Source: Pseudomonas fluorescens
GTDB lineage: Bacteria > Pseudomonadota > Gammaproteobacteria > Pseudomonadales > Pseudomonadaceae
DNA length: 64,000 bases
Reading direction: 5' to 3'
Assembly: GCF_902497745.1 (NCBI RefSeq)
Contig: NZ_CABVHJ010000002.1
Coordinates: 248,001 to 312,000, forward strand
Shown here: piece after piece, positions 8,747 through 18,429 of the stretch
How positions within the stretch are numbered: position 1 is the first letter of the stretch
Layout of the letters: every line of letters begins with the position of its first letter
Made by a program: the position numbers and the translations under genes
Notes under the pieces: generated by a model
The model's input: only the letters and a program-made list of their open reading frames with translations
What the model was told of the DNA's origin: nothing
The model's database searches: none

Positions 8747-9994
8747 TCAATGGCCGTTGCCGATGGAGTCGTGACCGCCGACATGGCTGCGGATCAACAG
8801 ACCACCGAGCCTCGGCACGGACAGACAAAACAGCGCCACGACCAGTTGCAGCCAACCGATCATGGTCAACGCTTGCGGCAACGCCGTGGAAGCCCCGGCG
8901 GTGATGGCGAGCACCACCAGCGGGCTGATGAACTCGCCGGCAAAAATCGCAGCGGTGAAGCACCCCGCCGCTCGCCCACGCTGAGCAAAACCGACTTGCG
9001 CCATGATCCAGGTGATCAACGTCGGCAACATCAGGCCGATGCCCAGACCGTTGACCAGGACCGCGACCACCACTTGCGCGTGGCTGCCGGCAGCGGCCAT
9101 CAACAGGCCGCCGATGCCGGCCAGGCCATAGGCAATCAGCAACAGATGCTGGCTGCGCAAGCCGCTCAACAAACGGAAACTCAAGGCCCCGACAAGCACA
9201 CCGAGTTGATTGGCACCCATGGTCATGCCGATCTGCTGCGGCGCATCCACGTGCAACAAGTTGAGCAAGTAGCCGGCCTGCACCGGCACGATGAACAGGC
9301 TCAGGCCCGCGAGCAGCGACAACGCATACAGGGGCGTCAGTGCGCGCCACGGAAACAGGCGCTGGACTGGCACCGACACCGTTGCTGCCGGTTGCACGCG
9401 GGGTTGCGGTTCCCAGAGTTTCCACGCCATCAGCGGCAGGAAGATCAGCCCGACTGCGTACAGGGCAAACGGCGTGCGCCAGTCGTCCTGGCCGAGAAAG
9501 CCACCCAAGGCGATAAACACCGCAGCAGAGAGCGACGTCGCGACCATTTGCAAGGCGAACAAGCGCTCACGTCGGGCGCCGCTGTAGTAGTCGCCCATCA
9601 GCGTGGTGCAGCAGGTCATGATCCCCGCCTCTGCCAGACCGATGCCGGCGCGGCTGGCGACAATCGCCGGCAGCGAATCCAGCCAAAGTGGAAGCACACC
9701 GCAGAGCGTGTACAGGGCCATGCTCGCCAACAACAGCGGTTTGCGCCCGAGCCGATCAGCGATGACCCCGGCAAACGGTGCCAGTAATGCAATCATCAAT
9801 GCCGGCAACGTCAGCACGATCGGCACCAGCACCATGCTGCCTGCGACCTCGGCAAAATGGGCCTGCATGCGCGGTAACACCGGTGCGAGCAATACCGCGC
9901 CAAGCACCGGCAGACAGCTGCCGAGCAGCAACAGCAACGATTGCGCCAAACCGGCGCGGCGGCCGCTGTTTTCCAATGAAGACTCAACGGCCAT
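8747..9994 (-). CDS. Major facilitator superfamily transporter
   Basis: A 415-residue membrane protein with about 12 hydrophobic segments. The MFS loop 2-3 signature is clear: FAGVIADRLGRKPLLL. An inner-membrane proton-linked carrier for the pathway substrate or an intermediate is the expected role. The ATG at 9994 follows GGGAG at seven bases and overlaps the RND gene stop by 11 bases, so it belongs to the same transcript. Direction of transport cannot be deduced. Confidence 0.87.
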   Translation of the reverse strand: MAVESSLENSGRRAGLAQSLLLLLGSCLPVLGAVLLAPVLPRMQAHFAEVAGSMVLVPIVLTLPALMIALLAPFAGVIADRLGRKPLLLASMALYTLCGVLPLWLDSLPAIVASRAGIGLAEAGIMTCCTTLMGDYYSGARRERLFALQMVATSLSAAVFIALGGFLGQDDWRTPFALYAVGLIFLPLMAWKLWEPQPRVQPAATVSVPVQRLFPWRALTPLYALSLLAGLSLFIVPVQAGYLLNLLHVDAPQQIGMTMGANQLGVLVGALSFRLLSGLRSQHLLLIAYGLAGIGGLLMAAAGSHAQVVVAVLVNGLGIGLMLPTLITWIMAQVGFAQRGRAAGCFTAAIFAGEFISPLVVLAITAGASTALPQALTMIGWLQLVVALFCLSVPRLGGLLIRSHVGGHDSIGNGH

Positions 9995-12458
9995 AACAGG
10001 TCTCCCGATGACGCGATTGATGAACATCTAGCGCTACGGCTCGCGACGGCACGGCCAGATTGATGGCCTCCGCCGGCGTTTCTGCGTCAGTGTTCGTGCG
10101 CCGAGCAGGCAGCAGGAAGTACGCCAGCGCTGGCAATAGCAGGAGCGCGCCGACCATGTTCCAGACGAACATGAACGCCAGCAGCACGCCCATGTCGGCC
10201 TGGAATTTGATCGGCGAGAAGATCCACGTGGCCACGCCAATGGCGAGCGTGATGCCGGTGAGCATCACCACTTTGCCGGTGGACACCAGCGCGCGGTAAT
10301 AGGCTTCTGACAGGCTTGCACCCTGGCGCAGATGACCGAGCAGGATGCTCATCACGTACAACGCATAGTCGACACCAATGCCGACACCCAACGCGATGAC
10401 CGGCAACGTCGCGACTTTCACGCCGATGTTCAGCCAGACCATCAATGCTTCGCAGAGAATCGAGGTGACCATCAGCGGAATTACCGCGCACAGCGTGGCG
10501 CGCCACGAACGGAAGGTGATCAGGCACAGGACGATCACCGCCCCGTAAACCCAGAAGAGCATCTCGCGGTTGGCCTGCTTGACCACGATATTGGTCGCCG
10601 CTTCGATGCCGGCATTGCCCGCCGCCAGCAGGAACTGCACATCCTTATCGTTATTGGCAGCTGCGAATTGCTCAACGTGATCGACCAGCCGCGTCAGCGT
10701 TTCAGCCTTGTGGTCAGTGAGGTAGGCGTACAGCGTGAGCAGGCTGCAATCCTCGTTGTACAAGCCGCGTGGCGCACTGGCGGTGATCATGTTGAGCATC
10801 GCCTGATTGTTCTGCAGCTCGTACCACTTGGCGCTGCCTTCGCTGAGGCCGACCAGCATGCGCCGGTTGAGCAAGGCCAGCGAATTGATCGAATCCACCC
10901 CCGGCAGCGCACGCAGTTGCCAGTCCAGCGCATCGACTTTGGCGAGGATGTCGTAACGCGCACATTGTCCGGCCGGGGTCTTGACCATCACTGCGAACAA
11001 ATCACTGCTGGCGCCGTAATGCCGGGTCAGAAACGCATCGTCCTGGTTGTAGCGTGAGTCGGCCCGCAGCTCCGGTGCGCCGGCATCCAGATCACCGATC
11101 TTCAATTGCAGGCTGACCACAAAGCCCAATGCTGCCAGCGCCAGGCTGATGGCAATGCACAGGCTGGCCCAGCGACGTCGGGTAAACAGATCGAGAAAAC
11201 GCCAGAAGCCATGACGCCGCGCGCCGGCCTGATCGTTCTGCTCGCTCTTCAGACTCAATTGCGCCGCTCGTGGCGTTACGCCGACATAGGACAGCAACAC
11301 CGGCAGCAGAATCAGATTGGTGAAAATCAGCACCGCCACACCGATACTGGCGATCACCGCCAGATCCTGAATCACCTGGATCTTGATCAGCATCAGCACG
11401 GCAAAACCCACTGCGTCGCAGAGCAATGCCGTCAGCCCGGCGAGAAACAGTCGGCGGAAGGTGAAGCGTGCGGCAACGACCCGGTGCATGCCGCGACCGA
11501 TGTCCTGCATGATGCCGTTCATCTTCTGCGCGCCATGGCTCATGCCGATGGCGAACACCAGAAACGGCACCAGCACCGAATACGGATCCAGTTGATAGTC
11601 GAGCAACGGCAACAGACCCAGTTGCCAGACCACCGCCACCAGCGAACAGAACACCACGAGCAACGTGCTGCGCAGGCAGCGCGTGTACCAGAACAGCACG
11701 GCGGTGGTGATCAGGATCGCGACGGCGAAGAACAACAGGATCTGCTTGAGCCCGGCAATCAGGTCGCCGACCTTTTTCGCGAAACCGGTGATGTGAATGT
11801 CGATCCTGTCGTTCTGGTACTCGCTGCGCAACGCTTCCAGTTGCTCCGACAGCACCGAGTAATTCAGCGCTTGGCCGTCAGCGGTCGTCGCCAGTAACGG
11901 CACGTAAATGATGCTCGAGGTTTGATCGAACGCGACCAGTTGGCCGAGCTCGTTGGAGCGCTGCACGTTGCGGCGCAAGGCCTCGAGACTGGCCGGGGTG
12001 CCGGCGTAATCGTCCGGGATCACCGGGCCGCCATCCAGTCCGTCTTCAGTCACTGCGACCCAACGCGTTGCCGGCGTCCACAGCGACTTCATGTAGGCAC
12101 GGTCGACGCCGGGCAGCAGGTACAGCTTGTCGCTCAAGGCCTGTAGGGTTTTCAGATACTCAGCGTCGTAGATATCGCCCTGGCGATTGGCGACGACGAT
12201 GCGCAAGGAGTTGCCCAGACCGCTGAGCTGCTTTTGATGTTGCAGATAATTGGCGATGTAAGGTTGTTGCGTGGGAATCATCTTTTCGAAACTGGCGTTC
12301 AGCTCGACGCGCGTGGCCTGATAGCCCAGGAAAAGCGTGGTCACCAGGCACACCAGCAACACCCACAACCGGTGATTGAACAAAGTGCGTTCCACGACCG
12401 AGCCGGAGCGCGGGTCGAAACTCGCCAGGCTGGCCGTGGCGTTGTCGAATGGTTTCAT
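9984..12458 (-). CDS. MMPL/HpnN-type RND superfamily protein
   Basis: An 824-residue RND-fold protein: one TM helix near residues 30-48, a large periplasmic loop, a TM bundle (about 235-420), a second periplasmic loop and a final TM bundle (about 630-800) with the GVGIGVDYALYVMSILL segment that in MMPL/RND proteins carries the proton-relay acid. It is shorter than three-component AcrB-type pumps and resembles lipid- or hydrophobe-moving MMPL proteins. The neighbours (YCF48-like propeller, DUF1329, DUF1302) form a recurring set in clusters degrading hydrophobic compounds, so it probably helps move the poorly soluble substrate across the envelope (inference). Confidence 0.88.
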   Translation of the reverse strand: MKPFDNATASLASFDPRSGSVVERTLFNHRLWVLLVCLVTTLFLGYQATRVELNASFEKMIPTQQPYIANYLQHQKQLSGLGNSLRIVVANRQGDIYDAEYLKTLQALSDKLYLLPGVDRAYMKSLWTPATRWVAVTEDGLDGGPVIPDDYAGTPASLEALRRNVQRSNELGQLVAFDQTSSIIYVPLLATTADGQALNYSVLSEQLEALRSEYQNDRIDIHITGFAKKVGDLIAGLKQILLFFAVAILITTAVLFWYTRCLRSTLLVVFCSLVAVVWQLGLLPLLDYQLDPYSVLVPFLVFAIGMSHGAQKMNGIMQDIGRGMHRVVAARFTFRRLFLAGLTALLCDAVGFAVLMLIKIQVIQDLAVIASIGVAVLIFTNLILLPVLLSYVGVTPRAAQLSLKSEQNDQAGARRHGFWRFLDLFTRRRWASLCIAISLALAALGFVVSLQLKIGDLDAGAPELRADSRYNQDDAFLTRHYGASSDLFAVMVKTPAGQCARYDILAKVDALDWQLRALPGVDSINSLALLNRRMLVGLSEGSAKWYELQNNQAMLNMITASAPRGLYNEDCSLLTLYAYLTDHKAETLTRLVDHVEQFAAANNDKDVQFLLAAGNAGIEAATNIVVKQANREMLFWVYGAVIVLCLITFRSWRATLCAVIPLMVTSILCEALMVWLNIGVKVATLPVIALGVGIGVDYALYVMSILLGHLRQGASLSEAYYRALVSTGKVVMLTGITLAIGVATWIFSPIKFQADMGVLLAFMFVWNMVGALLLLPALAYFLLPARRTNTDAETPAEAINLAVPSRAVALDVHQSRHRETCYGR

Positions 12459-12462
12459 AACC

Positions 12463-13566
12463 TCACTCCGAAGCTGTAGCAGTGGGCGACGCCAGGCGCG
12501 TCACCCCGGTGAAACCGGCCAGCACCAGGCTGCCATCGGCGGCCTGCACGACACTGGAAATCGGTTTGCCCAGCGGTTTGCCGAAAGGCTGCAGGGTTGG
12601 TGCGTCGCCCGTGGTGCGAAACATTGCGCCCGCCTGATTGACCAACAACAGCTGGCCGTCAGCGGTGCGGATCGCTTCACTGAAGGACACCGGCATCGGT
12701 ACGGGCGCGGGCACGAAGCTGTTGCCGCCGTCGGTGGAAATGAACGCGTTGCCTTTCAGGCCTGCCGCCAGCAGCGTGCCGTCATCGCGTACTTGCAGGG
12801 CGAAAAAGCTGCCGCTGTACGGGCTGTCGAGCGCGACGAAGGATCGTCCGCCGTCCTCGGAACGCGCCACATAACCTTGCTCGCCAGCGATGAACCAACG
12901 CTCGCCTTGTTGCGCGATGGCATACAGATGCGCGCCCATCGGATTGTCGATATGGCCCATCAGCGACTGCCAGCTCACGCCGCCGTCCTCGGTGGTAAAC
13001 GCGAGGCCGTAGGCGCCGACGATCAGGCCGTGACGCGCATCGGTGAACTTGAGACTCAGAAACGGTTTGTCCGCGCCTTCGCTGACCATCCGTTCGGCGG
13101 TTTGCACGCGTGCCGCCGCTGCATCGGGGTCAGTGGCTGTCGGCAGTTGCTCGCGTGCGGCGTGCAATTCCAGTTGCGCAGCGCGGTTGCCGTCAAGCTG
13201 CAACGCCCAGTTTTCGCCGCCGTCATGGGAGACCAGCACCGCACCGGCATGGCCGACCGCCCAGCCCGTGTTCGCATCGACAAATTGCACCGCCGTAAGG
13301 CTGACGGACACCGGCACCTGCGCCTGCCGCCAATTGATACCGTTGTCATCGGAGAGCAAGACGATGCCGCGTTCGCCGACCGCCACCAACCGCGCACCTG
13401 CCCGCGCCAGATCAAGCAGGACGGCTTGCCGGGCCTGCGGCGCGCGCATCGCCGGGGTGTGCAATACATCACCGACAACAGCAGCCTGAGCCTGGCTCAC
13501 GGGTAATACACAAGACAGCGCCAGTAACGCTAACAACCGCCCGAGCACCTGACAGATTCTGTTCAT
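12463..13566 (-). CDS. YCF48/HCF136-like beta-propeller protein, exported
   Basis: A 367-residue protein with a cleavable signal peptide (MNRICQVLGRLLALLALSC... ending SQAQA) followed by repeated BNR/YCF48-type blades such as LLSDDNGINWRQAQV, VSHDGGENWALQL, FTTEDGGVSWQSL and ISTDGGNSFVPAP. Such propellers are usually binding or assembly modules. The start at 13566 gives a clean signal peptide and has GAGG upstream; a longer frame to 13629 would overlap no useful site. It is four bases upstream of the RND gene, a pairing that suggests it is a periplasmic partner of that protein. Confidence 0.85.
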   Translation of the reverse strand: MNRICQVLGRLLALLALSCVLPVSQAQAAVVGDVLHTPAMRAPQARQAVLLDLARAGARLVAVGERGIVLLSDDNGINWRQAQVPVSVSLTAVQFVDANTGWAVGHAGAVLVSHDGGENWALQLDGNRAAQLELHAAREQLPTATDPDAAAARVQTAERMVSEGADKPFLSLKFTDARHGLIVGAYGLAFTTEDGGVSWQSLMGHIDNPMGAHLYAIAQQGERWFIAGEQGYVARSEDGGRSFVALDSPYSGSFFALQVRDDGTLLAAGLKGNAFISTDGGNSFVPAPVPMPVSFSEAIRTADGQLLLVNQAGAMFRTTGDAPTLQPFGKPLGKPISSVVQAADGSLVLAGFTGVTRLASPTATASE

Positions 13567-13625
13567 ACCGACCTCGAAACCACCTGTGAAACCGGATCGC
13601 CACACCTGTCGCGATCCGGCCCGAT

Positions 13626-15014
13626 TCAACGAACCCCGGCACCCGCCATCGCCGCTGGCGAGAATTCAGATGCCTTGTAGCGATCGACCACACCGTATTG
13701 CTCAGGCAGACCGGTGTAGACGTTCTGGATAAACCAGGCGCCGGAGGTCAGGTCGTAGAAACCCGAAGACAGCTGCGCCTGCGCTGGCAGATCCGGCAGC
13801 ACGGCCGGTAGCGACCACAAGGTTTTGGCGAGTTGGCCGTTGGCGTCCCAGCGATCACCGAGCATGGCTTGCCAGGTGTCTTCGTCGAGGTAGTAGCGGC
13901 CCTTCGGCAGTTGGTGACGCTTGCCCGGCGCGAGTTCGGCGTCTACCACCCACACGCGGTGCAACTCCCAGCGCACGTAATCGGGATTCATGTGATGGGC
14001 CAGAAACAGGTCTTCCGGTTTGCCGGCCGTCAGGACCTTGTTGGTGTTGTAGGGGATATACATTTCCTGCTTGCCGACCAGCTTCCAGTCGAAGCGATCG
14101 ATGCGCCCCTGGAACACGCTCAACTCATCGAACGACATCACCCCGGCGGTGGCCGGCGTCGGTGTGTCGCAGCAGGCATTCGGCAACTTGCGCACGCGGC
14201 GCTGGCCGGTCAGATAGACGTGGGCCTGGGACTTGTCGCCGTTGATATTGGTGCGCCCCATGATTTGCTCACCGGCACGCAACGGCGGGCCGACGTTAAG
14301 CAGGCGGAACAGCCAGTAATCACCGGCGAAGCTTTCCGGCGTGCCGTCCTGGTAGTAATACGGCATGTCCTGGATCGCCTGGCCGTCGGTGGTCATCACC
14401 TGTTTGCCGTCTGCGGTCATCAGGTAATGGCGAAAGTGCATGGCCAGTGACGTGCCGCGCCAGTTGAGGATGTGGTTCCACATGGCTTCGGCGCCGTTAT
14501 GCGGAATCGGGAATGGAATACCGCCAAACGCACCTTCGGGCACAGGTCCCGCGCTGCTGTCGACCAGCTTGGCGCGTGTCGCATTTTTCAGGGTGTTGTC
14601 ATACACCCATTGCGGTGCGGCGGCGGTGCGACGGGTCGGATAGACATCGATGCGATAGGTGTCGGGAAAACGCTTGAACATTTCCTTCGTGCCATCGCTG
14701 AGCTTGGCGGCGTATTGCGCCAGGTTTTTCGAGGTGATGCTGAACAGCGGCTTGTCAGCCGCAAACGGATCGCTACGTTTGCCGCCCGGTTTGTACGCGG
14801 GGTCGACCTTGGTGTAACCGCCCTGCCAGGCCGGAATGCTGCCGTCGGCGTTGCCTGCGCGCTCGGCACCCATTGGCGTGAGACTGCTCGATAGTTTGGC
14901 CGCCTCTTCTGCGGTGGCCGCCGTTGCAACCTGACTCAGGACGGTCAGCGTTCCGAGCAAGGCAAAGCACAGGGCCGTAAGGCGTGGGAAGCGATTGTGG
15001 TGGTGAGAAGTCAT
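13626..15014 (-). CDS. DUF1329 family outer-membrane/periplasmic lipoprotein-like protein
   Basis: A 462-residue exported protein with a signal peptide (about residues 1-33, ending VATAATA). The family signature is visible in AAKLSSSLTPMGAERAGNADGSIPAWQGG and later RRVRKLPNACCDTP and YYLDEDTWQAM, as in DUF1329 (PF07044). The fold is LolB-like, so hydrophobic ligand binding is suspected but no activity is proven. ATG 15014 has GAGGA eight bases upstream; a TTG two codons earlier is less likely. It sits 12 bases after DUF1302, its near constant companion. Confidence 0.88.
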   Translation of the reverse strand: MTSHHHNRFPRLTALCFALLGTLTVLSQVATAATAEEAAKLSSSLTPMGAERAGNADGSIPAWQGGYTKVDPAYKPGGKRSDPFAADKPLFSITSKNLAQYAAKLSDGTKEMFKRFPDTYRIDVYPTRRTAAAPQWVYDNTLKNATRAKLVDSSAGPVPEGAFGGIPFPIPHNGAEAMWNHILNWRGTSLAMHFRHYLMTADGKQVMTTDGQAIQDMPYYYQDGTPESFAGDYWLFRLLNVGPPLRAGEQIMGRTNINGDKSQAHVYLTGQRRVRKLPNACCDTPTPATAGVMSFDELSVFQGRIDRFDWKLVGKQEMYIPYNTNKVLTAGKPEDLFLAHHMNPDYVRWELHRVWVVDAELAPGKRHQLPKGRYYLDEDTWQAMLGDRWDANGQLAKTLWSLPAVLPDLPAQAQLSSGFYDLTSGAWFIQNVYTGLPEQYGVVDRYKASEFSPAAMAGAGVR

Positions 15015-15026
15015 GCGCAAGTCCTC

Positions 15027-16724
15027 TTAAAACGTGGTCTTGACGGAGAAGGCGAGGTAATCCCGATCCTTCAGCGATTGCTTGTAATTGAACTGGCTGA
15101 GGCCGTTGAGGTTGGTGTCCTCGGCGCCGTAGTAATGCGTGTAGGTCAGGCCGGCCGTGACGCGATCGAGGTAAGTGGCGGTGATGCCGATGTTGATGTC
15201 GCCACCGTTGTCCGGGCCGAACGAACTGACCACCGCTGATTTGCCCAGCGGGAAATAACTCACGCCAACGGGAATGCTGATATCGATGCCGGAGAAGAAC
15301 TGGCGGTACGTCGGCGTGTAGACGACTTTGAAACCGAGGCCATCATCGGTGGCGTTCGGGTCCAGCGCGGCGCGATTTTTGGTGACGCTGAGCAAGCGGT
15401 TCCACGCCACTTCGCCGACCAGTCCGGACTCGCGGGCGAGGAAGTTGGGGCCAAACGATGCCAACACGTTCAAGTTGACGTGAGCGGTGCGACCCACGGC
15501 GTACAGCGCGTCATCATCGTTGTCGGCAATGACGCCGGGCAGCACGGTCTGACCGTTCGAAACCAGCGGCATGTTCCAGCGCATCGATGCTTCACCGGCG
15601 AAGCTGTACTCGTCCACGGTGGTGGAAAAACTCGCGCCCAGCGCGCGAATGTCTTCGGGGTAAACCCAGTAGTATTCGCCGATCTGTCCGGTGCTGAAGT
15701 TCGGCGCCGCCGTCGACGGTTTCAGATACAGCTTCGGCGTCTTGTCGTGATACTGGATGGCGTAGAGGCCGTACTCGACGGTCTCAGCGCTGTATTTCAG
15801 TTGCAGACCGCCCTGCCCCGAACTGCGCGCTTCCTTATCGTTACCGTGGAAAAACGCGGCGGGACTGGCCGGGTTGCCGCCGAGGAATGCCGGAAACGGT
15901 GCCCCGACGATCAAACGCTCATTGCCTTCGCCAATGGTGTCGCTGGTGGAGAAATAGCTGCCAGCGGCGGGCAGACGTGTTTCTTCCCATTCGAGTTGGT
16001 AGTAGGCACCAAGCGATACGTCGTCAGTCAGTTGGAACGTGCCAGACAGTTGATTGACCGGACGGGTGATTTCCTTGAACTGCGTGTTCGGCACCGACTG
16101 CGCCTTGACCACGTCAACCGGGGCCATGCCACCGGCAATGCCGTTGGCGCCGAAGAACAGGCTCTCGCCCCAGATCAGGCCATGACGGCCGGCGCGCACC
16201 GACGTTGCACGGTCGGCCAGTTCACCGTTCCAGTAGACGAACGCGTCGAGGATTTCGCCGTCACCACCGTGCAAATGACGGGTGTCATCGGTGAACTCGT
16301 CGTAGCCCACGGAACGTGCGTTGGCGCGGGACGGATCGTTATTGTCGTTGTTGCCCTGGTACTCGCTGTCGTACCACGCTGCAGCGCTCAAACGTGCGCC
16401 GAAGTCCTGAAACGATAGATCCAGCTCCGAGAGGATGTCGGTGCGATTGGAGATCAGGCCTTTTTTGAACGCGCGATCACCATCGTCCTGGTTGAGCGCC
16501 ACCTGACCTTCGGTCAACTTGCTGCTCGGGTTCTGCGTGCGCCAGGCAGCGCTGTACTTGACCGTGTTGTCCCAGCGCAACTTGAAATCCGGGTTGCCAG
16601 TATCGATGTCGAAAGCCTGAGCGGCCTGGCTGCACAGCACCAGCAGCGCAGCGACGCTCAAACCAAAGGGTGCAGACGAGCAGACCGGGCGACGCGCGAG
16701 CGCCGCAGTCGTAGAACTAACCAT
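15027..16724 (-). CDS. DUF1302 family outer-membrane beta-barrel protein
   Basis: A 565-residue protein with a signal peptide (ending SQAAQA) and then alternating hydrophobic/polar strands rich in aromatic residues, closing with a C-terminal Phe (SVKTTF), the mark of an outer-membrane barrel. Segments such as FDIDTGNPDFKLRWDNTVKYS and RAGRHGLIWGESLFFGANGI are typical of DUF1302 (PF06980). The likely role is a dedicated outer-membrane channel for the catabolic substrate (inference). It is 57 bases after the FAD hydroxylase gene and leads the envelope quartet with DUF1329, YCF48-like and RND. Confidence 0.88.
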   Translation of the reverse strand: MVSSTTAALARRPVCSSAPFGLSVAALLVLCSQAAQAFDIDTGNPDFKLRWDNTVKYSAAWRTQNPSSKLTEGQVALNQDDGDRAFKKGLISNRTDILSELDLSFQDFGARLSAAAWYDSEYQGNNDNNDPSRANARSVGYDEFTDDTRHLHGGDGEILDAFVYWNGELADRATSVRAGRHGLIWGESLFFGANGIAGGMAPVDVVKAQSVPNTQFKEITRPVNQLSGTFQLTDDVSLGAYYQLEWEETRLPAAGSYFSTSDTIGEGNERLIVGAPFPAFLGGNPASPAAFFHGNDKEARSSGQGGLQLKYSAETVEYGLYAIQYHDKTPKLYLKPSTAAPNFSTGQIGEYYWVYPEDIRALGASFSTTVDEYSFAGEASMRWNMPLVSNGQTVLPGVIADNDDDALYAVGRTAHVNLNVLASFGPNFLARESGLVGEVAWNRLLSVTKNRAALDPNATDDGLGFKVVYTPTYRQFFSGIDISIPVGVSYFPLGKSAVVSSFGPDNGGDINIGITATYLDRVTAGLTYTHYYGAEDTNLNGLSQFNYKQSLKDRDYLAFSVKTTF

Positions 16725-16781
16725 CGCGTTAACCTCTTGTTTTTATAGTGGTAACTGCTGTGGATGCGTCGCAGGTGGGGC

Positions 16782-17918
16782 TTAGATCGGCTCGGCTGTA
16801 CGCGCGAGCATTTGCTTGACCAGGCCAATGCGATCGAAGGCGCGGTCGTGCTGCATCTCCTTGTCGCCGGCCAGCACCGAGCTTTCGCTGATGTATTTGC
16901 AACGCTCGAAACGCCGCGCCATGAAGCGCTGCAGCTGCTGTTCGACGCTGGCAGTGGCCGACTGCTCGCGAGTGAGCTCTTCGCTGAGCACAATCGCGTC
17001 TTCGATGGCCATGCCGGCGCCTTGACCGAGGTGCGGCGTGGTCGCATGGGCCGCATCGCCGATCAGCAGGACGCGTCCGCGATGCCACGGCTCATCGACG
17101 AACACCACTTCCATCGGCTTGTAGACGACCTGGCTGTTGTCAGTGATTTGCTCGCGCAGCTCGCCGATCAGCCCGGTAAAGCCTTGCAGGCGCTGGCGCA
17201 TCTGCGCGGCCAGATCGGCAGGTTCCATCCACGGATTGGACGGTTCGTGGGAGGTCAGAAACAGGTACATCAGGTTGCCCGCCAGCGGCACCAGCCCGGC
17301 GTTGCCGTCAGCGCTTTGATAGTTGGCCAGATGATCGATTTGTGGCGCGCGGGGAAAGTTGTAGCGCCACACCGACTGACCAGTGAAACGCGGGGTGTAG
17401 GCATCGCCGAAGACCAGGCTGCGCACTTTCGAGAACAGTCCGTCGGCACCGACCACCAGGTCGTAGTGGCCGCGATTGCCGTCGGTAAACAACACATCGA
17501 CCTCTGTGCCGTTGTCGTCCAGCGCTTCCACACTCAGGCCCAAACGCACGTTGGCGCCGAGTTGCAGAGCGGTTTCGCTGAGGACTTTGTGCAAAGCCAA
17601 ACGGGAAATCCCGACGTTGGCGGGGTACTGCGGACCGGCCAGTCGCTGACCCGGAATGCGCGCCAGTTGTTGCCCGCCCGGGCCGTAGATAGCGACGTCT
17701 TCGAAGGCATAAGCGGCATCGAGATAACCGTCGAGAACGCCCAGTTTGGCCATTTCGCGGACGACGTTGCTCTGCTGAATAATCCCGACGCCATAGACTG
17801 TCCATTCGGACTTGAGCTCGATCAGATCGACCTCGATACCTTTACGCCGCAAGGCGATGGCCGCACACAAGCCGCCGATACCACCGCCCACGATCAGAAC
17901 GTTGTTCACTGCACTCAT
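16782..17918 (-). CDS. FAD-dependent aromatic hydroxylase (FdeE-like monooxygenase)
   Basis: A 378-residue class A flavoprotein monooxygenase. Motifs in order: GGGIGG near residues 11-16 (FAD dinucleotide fold), DLVVGADGLFSKVR (DG motif, about 155) and RVLLIGDAAHATTPHLGQGAG (GD motif, about 280). These enzymes add one hydroxyl to a phenolic ring using NAD(P)H and O2. The neighbouring extradiol dioxygenase and Rieske ferredoxin, plus the LysR-type operator just upstream (18003-18048), match the arrangement of the Herbaspirillum fde cluster, where FdeE hydroxylates naringenin. The start at 17918 (MSAVNN) places the FAD loop at the usual distance. Naringenin-type specificity is inference. Confidence 0.85.
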   Translation of the reverse strand: MSAVNNVLIVGGGIGGLCAAIALRRKGIEVDLIELKSEWTVYGVGIIQQSNVVREMAKLGVLDGYLDAAYAFEDVAIYGPGGQQLARIPGQRLAGPQYPANVGISRLALHKVLSETALQLGANVRLGLSVEALDDNGTEVDVLFTDGNRGHYDLVVGADGLFSKVRSLVFGDAYTPRFTGQSVWRYNFPRAPQIDHLANYQSADGNAGLVPLAGNLMYLFLTSHEPSNPWMEPADLAAQMRQRLQGFTGLIGELREQITDNSQVVYKPMEVVFVDEPWHRGRVLLIGDAAHATTPHLGQGAGMAIEDAIVLSEELTREQSATASVEQQLQRFMARRFERCKYISESSVLAGDKEMQHDRAFDRIGLVKQMLARTAEPI

Positions 17919-18002
17919 GGTGTTCTCTCTTTTTATTCTTGTGATCGATGCTGCGTCGGGCACGGCATCGTTGGATGAAGCTTCCCGGCAAAGCAGGGAT
18001 TT

Positions 18003-18048
18003 GACTAATCGCGAGTAAGGATGCGATGTATCGCCGTACGCGATACCT
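18003..18048. promoter_or_regulatory. LysR-type (nod-box-like) operator 1, upstream of the hydroxylase operon
   Basis: The site has GACTAATCGCGAGT at 18003-18016, GGATGCGA at 18019-18026, then ATCG-N7-CGATACCTCG at 18030-18050. ATC (18030-32) and GAT (18042-44) are nine bases apart, the NodD-type spacing. The same three blocks with the same 27-base offset recur at 19511. It is about 110 bp upstream of the FAD hydroxylase ATG, the right place for LysR activation of that operon. Confidence 0.7.
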
Positions 18049-18052
18049 CGAT

Positions 18053-18415
18053 TTATCCCGGCTGCGGCAACTCTTCAGGCATTCGTAACAGCAGCCAGCC
18101 ATCCTTCTCGCAGAACGGCAGCGCCTCCAGCCTCTGGCCCAGGCACGGGCCGTAGATGCACTCGCCCGTCGCCGGCAGAAATTGCGCGCCGTGGGCGTAG
18201 CAGACGATCAGTTGGCCATCGGCGGACAGGAAGCGGTCCTTGCGATACTCCAGGCGCACGTCCAGATGCGGACAACGGTTGCGATAGACCCGCACCTGAT
18301 TGTCGTGACGCAGGGCAAACACGCTGTCGCGTCCCTGCGCCAACGGATCGAATCCGCGCGCCCGGCCCTCCTCCAGTTCGTCCAGCCGACACAATGGCCG
18401 CGCAATAGCGCTCAT
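18053..18415 (-). CDS. Rieske [2Fe-2S] ferredoxin-like protein
   Basis: A 120-residue stand-alone Rieske protein with C48-x-H50 (RCPHLD) and C72-x2-H75 (CYAHGAQF), the complete set of cluster ligands. It probably carries electrons for an oxygenation step in the cluster, either the FAD hydroxylase pathway or another oxygenase. It follows the VOC dioxygenase gene by 14 bases and precedes operator 1, so it ends the short two-gene transcript from the LysR divergent promoter. A longer reading to 18466 would overlap the dioxygenase gene and shows no extra domain, so ATG 18415 is preferred. Confidence 0.85.
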   Translation of the reverse strand: MSAIARPLCRLDELEEGRARGFDPLAQGRDSVFALRHDNQVRVYRNRCPHLDVRLEYRKDRFLSADGQLIVCYAHGAQFLPATGECIYGPCLGQRLEALPFCEKDGWLLLRMPEELPQPG

Positions 18416-18429
18416 GATCAGCGCCGGCT

